Below are positions 28,275 through 35,943 of a DNA stretch of 48,367 nt, piece by piece. Within the stretch, counting starts at the first letter, position 1, and each line of letters opens with the position of its first letter. Made by a program: the position numbers and the translations under genes. The stretch comes from Bacteroidota bacterium (GTDB taxonomy: Bacteria; Bacteroidota; Ignavibacteria; SZUA-365): positions 1-48,367 of the forward strand of contig QKAF01000086.1 in assembly GCA_003246455.1 (NCBI GenBank), in the 5' to 3' direction. The notes under the pieces were generated by a model that made no database searches, was not told where the DNA came from, and worked only from the letters and a program-made list of their open reading frames with translations.

Positions 28275-29675
28275 ATGATTCGTCTCACCTTTCACGGAGC
28301 CGCTCGCAACGTCACCGGTTCCTGCCATCTTCTCGAAGTCAACGGAAACAAAATCCTTCTCGACTGCGGTCTCTTTCAGGGACATCGCGCGGAAGCATGG
28401 GAGCGAAACAGCAGCTTCCCGTTCGACCCCGCAAGCATCGACGTCATGGTCCTTTCGCATGCGCATATCGATCACAGCGGGAAGATCCCCATGCTGTACA
28501 AGCATGGCTTCCGCGGCCCGATCATCTGTACCGCCGCAACCCGGGATCTCGCGAATATCATGCTGCTCGACAGCGCGTACCTGCAGGTTAAGGACGCGGA
28601 GTTCGTCAACAAGCTGCATGCGCGGAAAGGCCTGCCCCCCGTCGAACCGCTGTACGACGCCGACGACGTGATCGAGGTCATCGGCCAGTTCCAGACCGTC
28701 GGCTATCGCCGCAAAACCCGTGTCACCGACGACATCGACGTGACGTTTTACGATGCGGGACATATTCTCGGGTCCGCGATCAGCCTATATGATATCCGTG
28801 ATGACGAGCGCGACCTGCAGCTGTGCTTCACCGGTGATCTCGGACGTCCCGACCGGCCGATCCTGAAGGATCCCGAACATGTCGGAGACGTCGACGTCCT
28901 CATCACCGAGAGTACCTACGGCGGACGCGTTCACGCCGCGAACGAAACAATTCTCGACACGCTCGAAGATGTCATCAAGCGCACCGTGGCGAGGAACGGA
29001 AAAATCATCGTCCCCGCATTCTCCGTCGGACGGACTCAGGAACTGGTATATCACCTGCATGAACTGCGCGAGCAGAACCGGCTTCCCGAGATTCCGATTT
29101 TTGTCGACAGTCCCCTTTCAGTCAACGCAACGCAGATCTTCCGGATTCATCCCGAATGCATGGATGCGGAAGCGCGGCAGGCGGTGCTCACGCGGCAGAA
29201 TCCCTTCAGCTTCGAACACCTGCGCTACATCATGCACGTCGGGGAGTCGAAGGAACTCAATACGAGCAGCGAACCGATGATGATCATCTCCAGCTCGGGC
29301 ATGTGCGAAGGCGGACGCATCCTGCACCACCTGCGCAACAACATCGAGGACCCGCGCAACACCATCCTCATCACCGGCTACAATGCCGAGTACACGCTTG
29401 GCCGACGCATCGTCGAGCGGGATAAAACGGTCAAGATATTCGGCGAGGAATTCGCGCTGAACGCGGAAGTGGTCGTGCTCAACAGCCTGTCCGCGCACGC
29501 CGACCGAAACGAACTGCTCGCCTACCACCGCCGCTTCAATCCGGCGCGCCTGCAGAATTCGTTCATCGTCCACGGCGACTACGACCAGGAGCAGAAGCTG
29601 CAAACGGCCATGCAGGATGAACTCGGACTGAAGAACATCGAAATCCCGTCCCCCGGGGATTCGTTCCTCCTGTAA
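28275..29675 (+). CDS. Metallo-beta-lactamase / beta-CASP ribonuclease-type protein
   Basis: A 466-residue enzyme of the RNA-processing exonuclease group (YsH1/CPSF73-like). The zinc site SHAHIDHSG (H62, H64, D66, H67) and DAGHILGSA come from the MBL fold. FTGDLGR supplies the bridging aspartate. The beta-CASP insert and its motifs include VPAFSVGRTQEL, ISSSGMCEGGRILHHL and SAHADRNEL. Family members cut or trim RNA; antibiotic hydrolysis is not expected. The start ATG at 28275 is preceded by GAGG at seven bases; a TTG two codons earlier is less likely. It lies 119 bp after the E1 gene on the same strand and is followed by its own terminator. Confidence 0.9.
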   Translation: MIRLTFHGAARNVTGSCHLLEVNGNKILLDCGLFQGHRAEAWERNSSFPFDPASIDVMVLSHAHIDHSGKIPMLYKHGFRGPIICTAATRDLANIMLLDSAYLQVKDAEFVNKLHARKGLPPVEPLYDADDVIEVIGQFQTVGYRRKTRVTDDIDVTFYDAGHILGSAISLYDIRDDERDLQLCFTGDLGRPDRPILKDPEHVGDVDVLITESTYGGRVHAANETILDTLEDVIKRTVARNGKIIVPAFSVGRTQELVYHLHELREQNRLPEIPIFVDSPLSVNATQIFRIHPECMDAEARQAVLTRQNPFSFEHLRYIMHVGESKELNTSSEPMMIISSSGMCEGGRILHHLRNNIEDPRNTILITGYNAEYTLGRRIVERDKTVKIFGEEFALNAEVVVLNSLSAHADRNELLAYHRRFNPARLQNSFIVHGDYDQEQKLQTAMQDELGLKNIEIPSPGDSFLL

Positions 29676-29716
29676 ACCCGCCAGACAATCTGACGACAGC
29701 CGTGACGACATTCGAC

Positions 29717-29744
29717 AGCCCCGCTCCGCGGGGCTTTCTTTTCC
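29717..29744 (+). terminator. Intrinsic terminator after the beta-CASP gene
   Basis: A perfect 8-bp stem AGCCCCGC / GCGGGGCT (29717-29724 with 29728-29735) closes TCC and is followed by TTCTTTT. It lies 42 bp after the stop codon. Confidence 0.88.
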
Positions 29745-29856
29745 CCGCCCGCAGCCGACGCCGGGGCTGCACCACGGCATTGAGACCGTCCCCCGGCCGG
29801 GAGCGTTTTTTTGACGGCAGGTAATCAGGTATCGGGTATGGCACGGCGGCGAGGGC

Positions 29857-29891
29857 AAAAAAAAATGGCAGGTGATCTCGCATACCTGCCA
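29857..29891 (-). terminator. Orphan reverse-strand intrinsic terminator
   Basis: Arms TGGCAGGT (29866-29873) and ACCTGCCA (29884-29891) pair perfectly across 10 bases. On the minus strand the hairpin is followed by nine T residues, the classic terminator form. No protein gene on the minus strand ends here: the opposite-strand genes nearby all run forward. It could end a small RNA transcribed leftwards from the 29892-30094 interval. Confidence 0.6.
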
Positions 29892-29916
29892 CTACTGATT
29901 GACGGAGGAGGGTGTA

Positions 29917-30036
29917 ATGAGTGCGGTTTTTTTTCTCCCTAGGTCTTTAGCCTGTCTGTGTTACGGCGGTGTTTTCGGAAGGTTGCAGTCATTTTTGGGG
30001 ACAAATTTTTCCCTTTCGGACGCGAATCACCGATGA
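29917..30036 (+). CDS. Possible 39-residue small protein or leader ORF before mnmG
   Basis: An ATG at 29917 lies five bases after GGAGGAGG, the best ribosome site in this stretch, and opens 39 codons to a TGA at 30034-30036. The product starts MSAVFFLPRSLACLCYGG, which is hydrophobic with two cysteines, and becomes polar later. No family is recognised. It ends 58 bp before mnmG and could be a leader or a real small protein. Codon use gives no clear support (runs of TTT), so the call rests on the ribosome site alone. The remainder of the 29676-30094 interval holds the two terminators and no other gene. Confidence 0.3.
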   Translation: MSAVFFLPRSLACLCYGGVFGRLQSFLGTNFSLSDANHR

Positions 30037-30094
30037 GGGACGGTTCTGCACCTTTTGCAATCCGATGAAATCTTCCTGATGATTCGTATGTTTT

Positions 30095-31975
30095 ATGTCT
30101 GGTATGAAGAATTCCTATGATATCGTCGTCGTCGGCGGCGGACACGCCGGCATCGAAGCGGCCAGCGCCTCCGCCCGCATGGGCCATTCCGTCGCGCTCG
30201 TGACCATGGATGCGGACGCCATCGGCCGCATGTCGTGCAATCCGGCAATCGGTGGAACGGCAAAGGGGCACCTGGTCCGCGAGATCGACGCGCTTGGCGG
30301 CCTGATGGGGCGCATCGCCGACGCATCCGCCATTCAGTACAAGATGCTGAACCGCTCCAAAGGACCCGCCGTGTGGTCGCCGCGCAGCCAGAATGACCGC
30401 GACGCGTATGCCGCGGCAGCCAAAGCGCAGCTCGAGCAGACCCCGGGGCTCGATATTCTCGCCGGCTCGGTCTCGCTGCTGCATGTCGAAGACGATCGTG
30501 TCGTCGGGGTCACCACATCCGACGGCGTCGAAATTCGCTGCCGCGCGCTCATCGTTTGCGCCGGGACCTTCCTCAACGCCGCGATGTACACCGGGCTCGA
30601 AAAAAGTATCGGCGGGCGCTTCGGCGAACATCCCGCGACCGGCATCACCGAAACCCTGCTGCGCTACGGCTTCGAGAGCGGGCGTCTGAAAACCGGCACT
30701 CCGCCGCGGGTCTCGCTCGACAGCCTGAATCTCGATGAAACTACCCTGGCGCCGGGGGATGAACACCCGGAACCGTTTTCCTTCCAGTCGCCCAGGCCCG
30801 CGTTCGAGCAGGTCCCCTGCTACATCACCCACACCAATGCCGAAACGCATGGCGTGATGCGCGGGGGGTTCGAACAGTCCCCGATGTTCACCGGCCGCAT
30901 CCAGGGTGCGGGTCCCCGCTACTGCCCCAGCATCGAGGACAAGATTGTCCGTTTCTCCGAACGCGACAGCCACCACCTCTTCCTCGAACCCGAGGGACGT
31001 CGATCCAATGTCGTTTACGTCAACGGATTCTCCTCGAGCCTCCCCGCCGACATTCAGCTGCGCGCGCTGCGCACGGTTCCGGGGCTCCGCGATGTCGAGA
31101 TGATCCGGCCGGGGTACGCGGTGGAGTACGATTTCTTTCCGCCTCATCAGCTGCATCTGACGCTGGAGACCCGGGCGATTCGCGGTCTCTACCTCGCCGG
31201 CCAGGTCAACGGGACTTCCGGTTACGAGGAAGCGGCCGCGCAGGGACTGGTCGCCGGCATCAACGCCGCTCTCGCGCTTGAGGGAAAGGAGCCGTTCATC
31301 CTCGCACGCAGCGATGCGTATATCGGCGTGCTGATCGATGACCTGGTGAACAAAGGCACGCTCGAGCCCTACCGCATGTTCACTTCCCGTGCGGAATATC
31401 GGCTGCTGCTTCGGCAGGACAATGCGGACCGGCGGCTGATGCCCGCGGGACACCGTTTCGGGCTGATTCCGGACGACGTTTACGCCGCGGTGCGTGACCG
31501 CGAGGAGATCATCTCCGCGGTACGCACGCTTGTGGAATCCCGCACGGCGAGCCCGGATGTGCTCAATCCGTATCTCGCTTCCGTCCAGTCCTCCCCGGTC
31601 ACGCAGAACGAGTTTCTCGGGAAAATCATCCGCCGCGAGGAGGTCCGTGCGGCCGGCGTCCTCGGCCTCGACGGCATCGCGGGCGACGCGCAAGTCTCGG
31701 CCGCCCTGGCGGATCCGCGGGCCGTCGAACAGGTGGAAATCGAGACCAAGTACATGGGATACATCGAGCGCCAGCAGCGCGACGTGGAGAAATTCGGACA
31801 AGCGGAAAGCATGCTCATCCCGGAGCATTTCGACTACTCCCGGATCCATTCGCTTTCGAGCGAAGGGAGGGAAAAACTGATGCGCGTGCGGCCGCGGTCG
31901 GTCGGACAGGCATCGCGGATTTCCGGCGTCAGCAGCTCGGACGTGTCCATTCTGATGGTCTACATGAAAAAATAA
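30095..31975 (+). CDS. mnmG: tRNA uridine 5-carboxymethylaminomethyl modification enzyme MnmG
   Basis: A full-length 626-residue FAD enzyme (GidA). With MnmE it installs the carboxymethylaminomethyl group on wobble uridine 34 of tRNAs in the cytoplasm. The FAD-binding GGGHAGIEAA is at residues 14-23. The two family signatures are MSCNPAIGGTAKGHLVREID and GLYLAGQVNGTSGYEEAAAQG. The NAD(P)-binding insert, the GRLKTGTPPRV segment and the C-terminal helical GidA domain (TKYMGYIERQ, LSSEGREKL, ISGVSSSDVSILMVYMKK) are all present. The ATG at 30095 fits the family N-terminus, though the ribosome site is poor. MnmE is not in the window. Confidence 0.97.
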   Translation: MSGMKNSYDIVVVGGGHAGIEAASASARMGHSVALVTMDADAIGRMSCNPAIGGTAKGHLVREIDALGGLMGRIADASAIQYKMLNRSKGPAVWSPRSQNDRDAYAAAAKAQLEQTPGLDILAGSVSLLHVEDDRVVGVTTSDGVEIRCRALIVCAGTFLNAAMYTGLEKSIGGRFGEHPATGITETLLRYGFESGRLKTGTPPRVSLDSLNLDETTLAPGDEHPEPFSFQSPRPAFEQVPCYITHTNAETHGVMRGGFEQSPMFTGRIQGAGPRYCPSIEDKIVRFSERDSHHLFLEPEGRRSNVVYVNGFSSSLPADIQLRALRTVPGLRDVEMIRPGYAVEYDFFPPHQLHLTLETRAIRGLYLAGQVNGTSGYEEAAAQGLVAGINAALALEGKEPFILARSDAYIGVLIDDLVNKGTLEPYRMFTSRAEYRLLLRQDNADRRLMPAGHRFGLIPDDVYAAVRDREEIISAVRTLVESRTASPDVLNPYLASVQSSPVTQNEFLGKIIRREEVRAAGVLGLDGIAGDAQVSAALADPRAVEQVEIETKYMGYIERQQRDVEKFGQAESMLIPEHFDYSRIHSLSSEGREKLMRVRPRSVGQASRISGVSSSDVSILMVYMKK

Positions 31976-32149
31976 CTGACTCCCATGTCGGGTTTACGCG
32001 CTTGACGGTATGCAACTGCGTCATTCTCGAACAGGGCACCCCGTCTTCCCTTGAATCTCTCCCGCGCAGCCATCAAATTCCGTGCAGTCACCATCAATGC
32101 TCGAACGATTGATTGGTCCATATCACCGCGTTGCACAGGAACGGGAAGC

Positions 32150-32548
32150 ATGAAAGGAAGCGGCGAAATCATGGATACACGTACCGACACCCTGCGTGAA
32201 ATCATTCTCCTCCGGATCGCCAGGATTCTGCAGGACGTTTACCAGGATCCTGCGACCGACCTGTCGGAATCAACCATTTTCGCCAAGCTCGCCTTCAAGT
32301 CCCATCCGCAGCTGAACGAACTGCGCCTCGCCCTCGAACGCATCCGACGGGATGAATTCGGCCGATGCATCTTCTGCAAGGGTCCGATTTCGACCGCGGT
32401 GCTCGAAGGGAATCCGACGGCGCACTTCTGTGATCAGTGCGCGGGAGTGCTTCGCTACCGGACGTCCGCGCAGTTCGCGAGCTACCGTTCCAGCCTTTCG
32501 AAAAACTCGCGGCTGTCTCCCAGCAATTCCACAGCCATTTCAGGGTAA
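32150..32548 (+). CDS. Small DksA/TraR-type C4 zinc-finger protein
   Basis: A 132-residue protein with a helical N-terminal half and a single four-cysteine zinc finger, RCIFC...FCDQC. The two CxxC pairs are exactly 17 residues apart, as in DksA/TraR proteins, which enter the RNA polymerase secondary channel and adjust promoter use with ppGpp. The acidic coiled-coil tip of DksA (DxxDxA) is not obvious, so it may be a divergent relative or a different zinc-ribbon. ATGs at 32150 (after GGGAAG) and 32171 are both possible. Its last 67 bp overlap the convergent lpxK gene. The preceding 174-bp gap after mnmG shows no terminator. Confidence 0.7.
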   Translation: MKGSGEIMDTRTDTLREIILLRIARILQDVYQDPATDLSESTIFAKLAFKSHPQLNELRLALERIRRDEFGRCIFCKGPISTAVLEGNPTAHFCDQCAGVLRYRTSAQFASYRSSLSKNSRLSPSNSTAISG

Positions 32549-33495
32549 AACACGTCACCGAGACGTTCCCAGCCGCGGACGTCGCGCAGCCGCGTCGCAT
32601 CTTTCTCGGTCGTCATCCAGCCCGTCGCCCCCGTGCGCTCTCCTGCCTCGCGGAGAGTCTCGCAATCCGATTCGTCATACCAGTGATGATCCGCGAACTC
32701 CGTCATCGACGCCAGCTGCACCTGCAGTTCGTCGAGGGTCTGTCTGAAACCCGCGGGATTCCCGATGCCGCAGAACCCTCCGAGCGGACGGTTTTTCAGC
32801 AGATTCAGAGACAGCGCATTTTCCTCGCCCAGACGCCGCAGCCTCCGTACCGTGAAACGCGCTGCGAACAGCGGGGCTTCGGTGTACCGGGCGATACTCC
32901 GCCTGCGCTCCTCCACCGGCGTCTCGGGCCGGCACTTGCTGAGGAGAATGATATCGGCGCGGCGAAGATTTCGTAGCGGTTCGCGCAAACGTCCCGCGGG
33001 AAGAAGACGCTGGACGTCGAGATCGTCCGCTGCGTCGACGACGACAATATCGGTGTCGCGGTGCATGCTGCGATGCTGGAACGCGTCGTCGAGAATGATG
33101 ATGTCGGCGGAAAAATCTTCCACGGCCATGCGGCAGCCCCGGCTGCGCTGCTCGTCGGCGATGACCACGAGCGAATCGAATTTGCGGGCGATCTGCACGG
33201 CCTCGTCTCCCCCGTCGCGTGCGGATACCACCTGTCCCCGGCCGTCCGACACCACGAGATTTCCCTTCGTCAGGCGGCGATAGCCGCGGGTCACGACCGC
33301 CGGACGCCGGCCGGCATCGAGGTAATGCGCCGCGAGAAACTCCACCACCGGTGTTTTCCCGGTCCCTCCGACGGTGATGTTCCCGACGGAAATCACCGGA
33401 ACCGGCACCCGCACCACTTGCCGGAGACCGCGATCGAACGCCAGGTTGCGAAGGCCGATGGCCGTCCCGTACAGTTGGGATAATAAACGCTTCAC
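32482..33495 (-). CDS. lpxK: Tetraacyldisaccharide 4'-kinase
   Basis: A 337-residue inner-membrane-associated kinase that phosphorylates the 4' position of the lipid A disaccharide. The N-terminus is short and amphipathic, followed by the Walker A loop SVGNITVGGTGKTP (36-49). Also present are VTRGYRR, GDEAVQIARKF, DIIILDDAFQHRSMHRDTDIVVVDA (catalytic Asp-x-x-His region), LSKCRP and WMTTEKDATRL. The start is a GTG at 33495 with GGAG nine bases upstream; the reading frame extends further upstream but those residues are not family-like. It is the last gene of the reverse operon, 52 bp after the acyltransferase, which fits a shared lipid A role. Its presence implies an LPS-type outer membrane. 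Confidence 0.95.
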   Translation of the reverse strand: MKRLLSQLYGTAIGLRNLAFDRGLRQVVRVPVPVISVGNITVGGTGKTPVVEFLAAHYLDAGRRPAVVTRGYRRLTKGNLVVSDGRGQVVSARDGGDEAVQIARKFDSLVVIADEQRSRGCRMAVEDFSADIIILDDAFQHRSMHRDTDIVVVDAADDLDVQRLLPAGRLREPLRNLRRADIILLSKCRPETPVEERRRSIARYTEAPLFAARFTVRRLRRLGEENALSLNLLKNRPLGGFCGIGNPAGFRQTLDELQVQLASMTEFADHHWYDESDCETLREAGERTGATGWMTTEKDATRLRDVRGWERLGDVFYPEMAVELLGDSREFFERLER

Positions 33496-33547
33496 CGCAG
33501 TGGCTCCAGGGGATGCTGATTGAGATCGAGACGATCGCCCGTGTCGT

Positions 33548-34186
33548 TCACGCCTGGGCGACGGGAGAGACTTCCAGGACGGCCTCCCGGTACTGCGCAA
33601 TCATGATTTTCTCCAGTTCGTGCCGTTTTTCATCCAACCCTTCCCCCTGCAGTTCCGGGTCGATGATCATCGGATCGCTGTACATGACGCGGGCACGCGT
33701 AAAAGGGAATGGAACTTCGAAGCGGTCCCAGCTCCGCAGACGGCGGAACCGGCGATATCCGACACTGACCATGACAAGGGGAACGTGCATCGTCTGGGCG
33801 ACGCGTATGGCGCCCATTTTCATTTCGTGGTACGGACCGCGCGGACCGTCCGGTGTCACGCACAGCACATGGCCGTCACGCACCGCGCTCCGCATCGCGG
33901 TCATCGCCTCCTTGCTGCCGCGGCTGCTCGACCCGCGGAGCACGGTGTATTTCCAGCTGCGGAGCAGATCGGCGAGAAGCTGTCCGTCCTTGCTCTGGCT
34001 GACCAGCGCCGCGGCGTTGTGCCCGCGCATGCGCCACCAGGGGTAGGTCATCGACCCGTGCCAGAACACCAGGACGAACGGCTGCCGGTGATCGATCAGC
34101 GCGCGGGTCGGCGCTTCATTTTCCGATGAAAACGTGATGGTACGGTTGACGAGTTCGATAAGAGTACGCAGGAGCCAATTTTTCAT
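33548..34186 (-). CDS. DUF374 lysophospholipid acyltransferase-type protein
   Basis: A 212-residue protein of the DUF374 acyltransferase group, related to lipid A late acyltransferases. Motifs are FWHGSMTYP (catalytic His region), SQSKDGQLLADLLRSWKY, VLRGSSSRGSKEAM and TPDGPRGPYHEMKMG. Members are thought to move acyl chains onto lipid A precursors or related glycolipids; the substrate here is not established. The ATG at 34186 follows AGGA at seven bases. It starts 9 bp after the nitrilase gene and precedes lpxK, so lipid A modification is the likely context. Confidence 0.87.
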   Translation of the reverse strand: MKNWLLRTLIELVNRTITFSSENEAPTRALIDHRQPFVLVFWHGSMTYPWWRMRGHNAAALVSQSKDGQLLADLLRSWKYTVLRGSSSRGSKEAMTAMRSAVRDGHVLCVTPDGPRGPYHEMKMGAIRVAQTMHVPLVMVSVGYRRFRRLRSWDRFEVPFPFTRARVMYSDPMIIDPELQGEGLDEKRHELEKIMIAQYREAVLEVSPVAQA

Positions 34187-34195
34187 ACGCAGGTC

Positions 34196-34990
34196 CTACA
34201 GTTCATAGGCATCCGGCCGGCGATCGGCCATGATATCGTTCCAGGATGAAAAAGATTTTTCATCCGCTTTCTTGACGTCGATTTCAGCCTGCAGCCAGCC
34301 CTCGTAGGGCTCGTCGACTTCCTCGAGCACGGTCCCGTTCGGGCCGACGATCTGGCTGCTGCCGTGAAAGACGAGGCGTTCGTCTTCGCGCTGCTCCTCC
34401 CCGTTCCGGTTTGCCGTCACGGCAAACACGCGATTTTCAAATGCCCGCGTCCGCATGACGGGTTTCCAGAGCCGCGGTGCGGCGACCAGGTTCGACGGAT
34501 GCGCAATGACCTGGGCGCCTTTCAGCGCCAGCGTGCGCGCGGCTTCGGGGAATCGCCAGTCGTAGCAGATCATGACGCCGAGACGGAGCCGGTCGCCCCA
34601 GTGCAGCACGGGGAACCCCCGGTCACCCGGAGTGAAAAACGTCTTTTCCTCCGCGAACAGATGCACCTTGCGGTAAATCTCCACCCTTCCATCCGGGAAC
34701 ACGGTGGCGGCGGAATTGTAGAACGCCTCCCCGTCACGTTCGGCAAACCCCGCGACGATGAGCATGTTCCGATCCGCGGCGATACGGCGGAACAGGCGGA
34801 GGCTCTCCCCGTCCCGCGTCTCAGCGACGGCGGCGAGCTGCGCGGCGTCATGAAAGAAATATCCCGTCGTACAGAGTTCCGGTAAAACGGCGAGGTCCGC
34901 GTCCACCCCCTCAAGGTAGGAGGCAAGCGTATCACGGTTGCGCTCCACGTCCAGGAACGACGGACAGAATTGCAGTGCTGCTGTGATCAT
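34196..34990 (-). CDS. Carbon-nitrogen hydrolase (nitrilase superfamily)
   Basis: A 264-residue hydrolase of amides or nitriles with the Glu-Lys-Cys triad: E38 (LPELCTTGYF), K108 (YRKVHLF) and C142 (MICYDWRFPEAAR). Length and layout fit the stand-alone soluble amidase branches (omega-amidase, carbamoylase and related), without a membrane domain, so it is not apolipoprotein acyltransferase Lnt. The substrate cannot be assigned. The ATG at 34990 is the only sensible start. It lies 24 bp after a small unknown gene and 9 bp before the acyltransferase, within the reverse operon. Confidence 0.9.
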   Translation of the reverse strand: MITAALQFCPSFLDVERNRDTLASYLEGVDADLAVLPELCTTGYFFHDAAQLAAVAETRDGESLRLFRRIAADRNMLIVAGFAERDGEAFYNSAATVFPDGRVEIYRKVHLFAEEKTFFTPGDRGFPVLHWGDRLRLGVMICYDWRFPEAARTLALKGAQVIAHPSNLVAAPRLWKPVMRTRAFENRVFAVTANRNGEEQREDERLVFHGSSQIVGPNGTVLEEVDEPYEGWLQAEIDVKKADEKSFSSWNDIMADRRPDAYEL

Positions 34991-35014
34991 GCGCGTATAT
35001 CGCGTCGGCCGGTC

Positions 35015-35266
35015 TCAGCCTTCGCGAGTGGATGTGTGATACTTGTCGAGTTTCGGTTCGTAGAAGACGATGGTCATATCGCGGTCACGAATCGTGCCGC
35101 CGGAAGGGTAATAGTAGAACGTCTCGATCACCGCGGTTTTCTCCCGTGACGGCCGTCCGCCTGCGGCATAGAAGCGCAGCGCGAAATAGCCGTTCGTCTC
35201 GGGAGCGCGCCCCGCCTGGGTGCGGACGTTCTCGATCGAATAGCAAAAAAGGTCGTCCATGCTCAT
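35015..35266 (-). CDS. Uncharacterised 83-residue protein, second of a coupled pair
   Basis: The ATG at 35266 overlaps the stop of the preceding small gene as ATGA, so translation is probably coupled. The protein has MSMDDLFCYSIENVRTQ, then a beta-rich body (NGYFALRFYAAGG, TAVIETFYYYPSGGTIRDRDMTIVFYEPKLDKYHT). No signal peptide, membrane segment or known motif is seen. It lies between another small gene and the nitrilase in the reverse operon. The mix of aromatic strands suggests a small beta-sandwich, which is only an impression. Confidence 0.65.
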   Translation of the reverse strand: MSMDDLFCYSIENVRTQAGRAPETNGYFALRFYAAGGRPSREKTAVIETFYYYPSGGTIRDRDMTIVFYEPKLDKYHTSTREG

Positions 35267-35490
35267 GCCCGCGACGATTTGCCTGCTGCGCCGCCGCAAT
35301 CCCGTATCAGTGCTCCTACGAAGTGCTCCGCCTGGGCGCGCGTCAGGAACCAGCGGGAGAGGGCGATACGCCGACCGAACAGTCCGCGCTTCCATTTGCG
35401 GACGATGTAGGTCAACGGATCCTCGGGATCATGAAACAGGGTGATGTGACAGTCGGAGCGGTCGGACAGGGTCGTTTCAAACTTGTTCAT
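35263..35490 (-). CDS. Uncharacterised 75-residue basic protein, first of a coupled pair
   Basis: Starts at the ATG at 35490 (MNKFETTLSDRSDCHITLF) and ends in the ATGA overlap with the next gene. The sequence contains DPEDPLTYIVRKWKRGLFGRRIALSRWF and a helix rich in Ala and His, with net positive charge. No family is recognised. The upstream extension of the frame to 35604 is compositionally unlike a gene start. It sits 65 bp after the DUF4234-like gene. Confidence 0.6.
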   Translation of the reverse strand: MNKFETTLSDRSDCHITLFHDPEDPLTYIVRKWKRGLFGRRIALSRWFLTRAQAEHFVGALIRDCGGAAGKSSRA

Positions 35491-35555
35491 GTGCTTCTGC
35501 CGGCTGGTATGGGGATTGAATGATCGGACTCGTCGCCGGGACGCGGCGTTACCGA

Positions 35556-35897
35556 TCAATGATATGTGGAACGGCGGTTCAATTCCGTCTGGACGATGAA
35601 CCACACCGCGGGAGAGAATACGAGCCAGAGCAGCCAGAGCAGCCAGCGATTCATATCGCTGGAGGAGAATTTCTCATACAGCTCGGAATAATAGTAGTAG
35701 GAGAAAAGCGCTCCGAAAGGAATGAACATGAGGACGATCCACAGACCGGGCGACCCGGTATGGTCGTCAGTGGCATCCTGCAGCTCCACCGCGGTCTGAT
35801 AAAACCAGTAGAGCGTATAGATGCCGAACGTGACAATGACAAGAAGGACTTGCAGAGGCATGGAGCGGAACTTGATCCGCGGCTGGGTTGCGTCCAT
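35556..35897 (-). CDS. DUF4234-like small membrane protein
   Basis: A 113-residue protein with three likely membrane segments: LQVLLVIVTFGIYTLYWFY, LWIVLMFIPFGALFSYYYY and WLLWLLWLVFSPAVWFIVQ. The TFGIYTLYWFYQ stretch is the hallmark of DUF4234 and related inner-membrane proteins of unknown role. A short soluble N-terminus precedes the first helix, and the C-terminus is basic. The ATG at 35897 lies 46 bp after the OmpA-type gene stop, so it belongs to the same reverse transcript. No enzymatic residue stands out. Confidence 0.75.
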   Translation of the reverse strand: MDATQPRIKFRSMPLQVLLVIVTFGIYTLYWFYQTAVELQDATDDHTGSPGLWIVLMFIPFGALFSYYYYSELYEKFSSSDMNRWLLWLLWLVFSPAVWFIVQTELNRRSTYH

Positions 35898-35943
35898 TGA
35901 AGATTTTCCGGTCCGTTGGTCGATTTTCTTTGAAATCTCTATG

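Noticed and set aside
28275-29675. Beta-lactamase
   Set aside because: The beta-CASP motifs downstream of the HxHxDH site identify an RNA-processing nuclease.
29939-31849. 636-codon open frame on the minus strand
   Set aside because: It is the antisense image of mnmG, whose identity is certain; the frame has the same shadow composition. Only the orphan terminator at 29857-29891 remains unexplained.
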